A DNA stretch of 64,000 nt, from the NCBI GenBank assembly GCA_003116995.1, contig BDSL01000207.1, positions 1 through 64,000 of the forward strand, in the 5' to 3' direction. Of this stretch, positions 61,201 to 64,000 are shown piece after piece. The stretch is from Yamagishiella unicocca. Lineage: Eukaryota > Chlorophyta > Chlorophyceae > Chlamydomonadales > Volvocaceae. The notes below the pieces were generated by a model. It worked only from the letters and a program-made list of their open reading frames with translations. It ran no database searches and had not been told where the DNA came from. A program made the position numbers and the translations under genes. Every line of letters begins with the position of its first letter. Positions within the stretch are counted from its first letter, which is position 1.

Positions 61201-64000
61201 ATACAAATTTCCACTTTCTGGACTTCGGTCAGATCTGTAAAACGCCTGTAAATGCACCATGGTTTTGTACTGGCGCTGGAATGCTAGGGATTGTAACAGT
61301 TACTACTACATGCACATGGACTTCCAAAGGTCACCACCCTTTACTGTGGACTCTTCAAGGTATGTTTAATACAAATTTCCACTTTCTGGACTTCGGTCAG
61401 ATCTGTAAAACGCCCTGTAAATGCACCATGGTTTTACGTGTACTGGCGGCTGGAATGCTAGGGATTGTAACAGTTACTACTACATGCACATGGACTTCGC
61501 CAAAGGTCACCACCCTTTTACTGTGGACTCTTCAAGGTATGTTTAATACAAATTTCCACTTTCTGGACTTCGGTCAGATCTGTAAAACGCCCTGTAAATG
61601 CACCATGGTTTTACGTGTACTGGCGGCTGGAATGCTAGGGATTGTAACAGTTACTACTACATGCACATGGACTTCGCCAAAGGTCACCACCCTTTTACTG
61701 TGGACTCTTCAAGGTATGTTTAATACAAATTTCCACTTTCTGGACTTCGGTCAGATCTGTAAAACGCCCTGTAAATGCACCATGGTTTTACGTGTACTGG
61801 CGGCTGGAATGCTAGGGATTGTAACAGTTACTACTACATGCACATGGACTTCGCCAAAGGTCACCACCCTTTTACTGTGGACTCTTCAAGGTATGTTTAA
61901 TACAAATTTCCACTTTCTGGACTTCGGTCAGATCTGTAAAACGCCCTGTAAATGCACCATGGTTTTACGTGTACTGGCGGCTGGAATGCTAGGGATTGTA
62001 ACAGTTACTACTACATGCACATGGACTTCGCCAAAGGTCACCACCCTTTTACTGTGGACTCTTCAAGGTATGTTTAATACAAATTTCCACTTTCTGGACT
62101 TCGGTCAGATCTGTAAAACGCCCTGTAAATGCACCATGGTTTTACGTGTACTGGCGGCTGGAATGCTAGGGATTGTAACAGTTACTACTACATGCACATG
62201 GACTTCGCCAAAGGTCACCACCCTTTTACTGTGGACTCTTCAAGGTATGTTTAATACAAATTTCCACTTTCTGGACTTCGGTCAGATCTGTAAAACGCCC
62301 TGTAAATGCACCATGGTTTTACGTGTACTGGCGGCTGGAATGCTAGGGATTAACAGTTACTACTACATGCACATGGACTTCGCCAAAGGTCACCACCCTT
62401 TTACTGTGGACTCTTCAAGGTATGTTTAATACAAATTTCCACTTTCTGGACTTCGGTCAGATCTGTAAAACGCCCTGTAAATGCACCATGGTTTTACGTG
62501 GCGGCTGGAATGCTAGGGATTGTAACAGTTACTACTACATGCACATGGACTTCGCCAAAGGTCACCACCCTTTTACTGTGGACTCTTCAAGGTATTTAAT
62601 ACAAATTTCCACTTCTGGACTTCGGTCAGATCTGTAAAACGCCCTGTAAATGCACCATGGTTTTACGTGTACTGGCGGCTGGAATGCTAGGGTTAACAGT
62701 TACTACTACATGCACATGGACTTCGCCAAAGGTCACCACCCTTTTACTGTGGACTCTTCAAGGTATGTTTAATACAAATTTCCACTTTCTGGACTTCGGT
62801 CAGATCTGTAAAACGCCCTGTAAATGCACCATGGTTTTACGTGTACTGGCGGCTGGAATGCTAGGGATTGTAACAGTTACTACTACATGCACATGGACTT
62901 CGCCAAAGGTCACCACCCTTTTACTGTGGACTCTTCAAGGTATGTTTAATACAAATTTCCACTTTCTGGACTTCGGTCAGATCTGTAAAACGCCCTGTAA
63001 ATGCACCATGGTTTTACGTGTACTGGCGGCTGGAATGCTAGGGATTTGTAACAGTTACTACATGCACATGGACTTCGCCAAAGGTCACCACCCTTTTACT
63101 GTGGACTCTTCAAGGTATGTTAATACAAATTTCCACTTTCTGGACTTCGGTCAGATCTGTAAAACGCCCTGTAAATGCACCATGGTTTTACGTGTACTGG
63201 CGGCTGGAATGCTAGGGATTGTAACAGTTACTACTACATGCACATGGACTTCGCCAAAGGTCACCACCCTTTTACTGTGGACTCTTCAAGGTATGTTTAA
63301 TACAAATTTCCACTTTCTGGACTTCGGTCAGATCTGTAAAACGCCCTGTAAATGCACCATGGTTTTACTGTACTGGCGGCTGGAATGCTAGGGATTGTAA
63401 CAGTTACTACTACATGCACATGACTTCGCCAAAGGTCACCACCCTTTTACTGTGGACTCTTCAAGGTATGTTACAAATTTCCACTTTCTGGACTTCGGTC
63501 AGATCTGTAAAACGCCCTGTAAATGCACCATGGTTTTACTGTACTGGCGGCTGGAATGCTAGGGATTGTAACAGTTACTACTACATGCACATGGACTTCG
63601 CCAAAGGTCACCACCCTTTTACTGTGGACTCTTCAAGGTATGTTTAATACAAATTTCCACTTTCTGGACTTCGGTCAGATCTGTAAAACGCCCTGTAAAT
63701 GCACCATGGTTTTACGTTGTACTGGCGGCTGGAATGCTAGGGATTGTAACAGTTACTACTACATGCACATGGACTTCGCCAAAGGTCACCACCCTTTTAC
63801 TGTGGACTCTTCAAGGTATGTTTAATACAAATTTCCACTTTCTGGACTTCGGTCAGATCTGTAAAACGCCCTGTAAATGCACCATGGTTTTACGTGTACT
63901 GGCGGCTGGAATGCTAGGGATTGTAACAGTTACTACTACATGCACATGGACTTCGCCAAAGGTCACCACCCTTTTACTGTGGACTCTTCAAGGTATGTTT
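52285..64000. repeat. indel-rich, substitution-poor part of the 177-bp array
   Basis: From about 52,290 most differences between monomers are losses or gains of one to a few bases, often in short runs (TATGTTAAT for TATGTTTAAT, GCTAGGATT for GCTAGGGATT, GGTTTACG for GGTTTTACG). The marker substitutions of the left part almost vanish: nearly all monomers are the ACGTGTAC/TTTTACTG type. A clean block lies at 58,378-59,510. The change is abrupt, and 1-bp indels are absent from the left 7.7 kb. Confidence 0.85.

Larger units (their letters stand above)
44568..64000. repeat. 177-bp satellite array, about 110 monomers, continues past the window
   Basis: Head-to-tail monomers of 177 bp, with four 181-bp variants in the left part. 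Each begins near CTTCAAGGTATG and holds TTTCCACTTTCTGG, CAGATCTG, CACCATGG, CTGGCGGCTGGAATGC and GGTCACCACCC. Because 177 is 59 x 3, one + frame stays open through long stretches (up to 888 codons), repeating a 59-residue unit with a hydrophobic middle. About 16 sites vary among the left monomers, and only about three of them are synonymous in that frame, so there is no sign of protein-level constraint. I treat it as non-coding satellite DNA. The monomer length is close to a nucleosome repeat. Confidence 0.97.

Noticed and set aside
44568..64000. CRISPR-like or gene-family interpretation of the regular 177-bp repeat
   Set aside because: There are no unique spacers, the whole period is repeated, the context is eukaryotic, and variation does not respect codons.

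Overview
This looks like nuclear DNA of a green alga, most likely a chlamydomonad or volvocine chlorophyte. The evidence is one very GC-rich, intron-rich gene with strong GCC/CTG/GAG/CAG codon bias and GT-AG introns of about 120-420 bp, set between long satellite arrays. There is no sign of bacterial operon structure. The species cannot be named from the sequence.

Layout, left to right. 1-2.25 kb holds two pieces of a 58-bp minisatellite separated by about 1.4 kb of unique sequence. 2.85-19.56 kb is a satellite of about 60 copies of a 274-bp monomer, each with a G-quadruplex-prone block and a 12-bp palindrome. Its central copies are near-identical and its edge copies are divergent. 19.7-21.15 kb holds a diverged 292/394-bp repeat family. 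21.15-25.8 kb is mostly unexplained, with a roughly 110-bp inverted repeat pair and no gene I can defend. 25.8-41.4 kb is one large minus-strand gene. 41.4-43.4 kb is unassigned. 43.4-44.49 kb is a decayed 3' end of a LINE-type retrotransposon ORF. From 44.57 kb to the right edge runs a satellite of about 110 copies of a 177-bp monomer, with higher-order repeats in its left part.

The gene is the firmest result. I could resolve 20 exons by eye from splice sites, frame continuity and exon lengths. Together they give an almost uninterrupted Ala/Glu/Gln/Leu coiled coil of about 3,657 residues, counting from the first ATG I can support. It ends in a short membrane anchor with a Tyr-x4-His pattern, as in the tail-anchored golgins (golgin-84, CASP, giantin). 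I therefore read it as a giant Golgi tethering protein, about five times the length of ordinary golgin-84.

The most notable non-genic signal is the 177-bp array. It has a nucleosome-scale monomer, 1,778-bp ten-monomer higher-order repeats and an adjacent LINE relict, which is how many eukaryotic centromeric or heterochromatic satellites look. That function is inference. The right 11.7 kb of this array is rich in 1-bp indels and poor in substitutions, which suggests consensus or assembly error. Long open frames inside both satellites are by-products of monomer length and composition, not genes.
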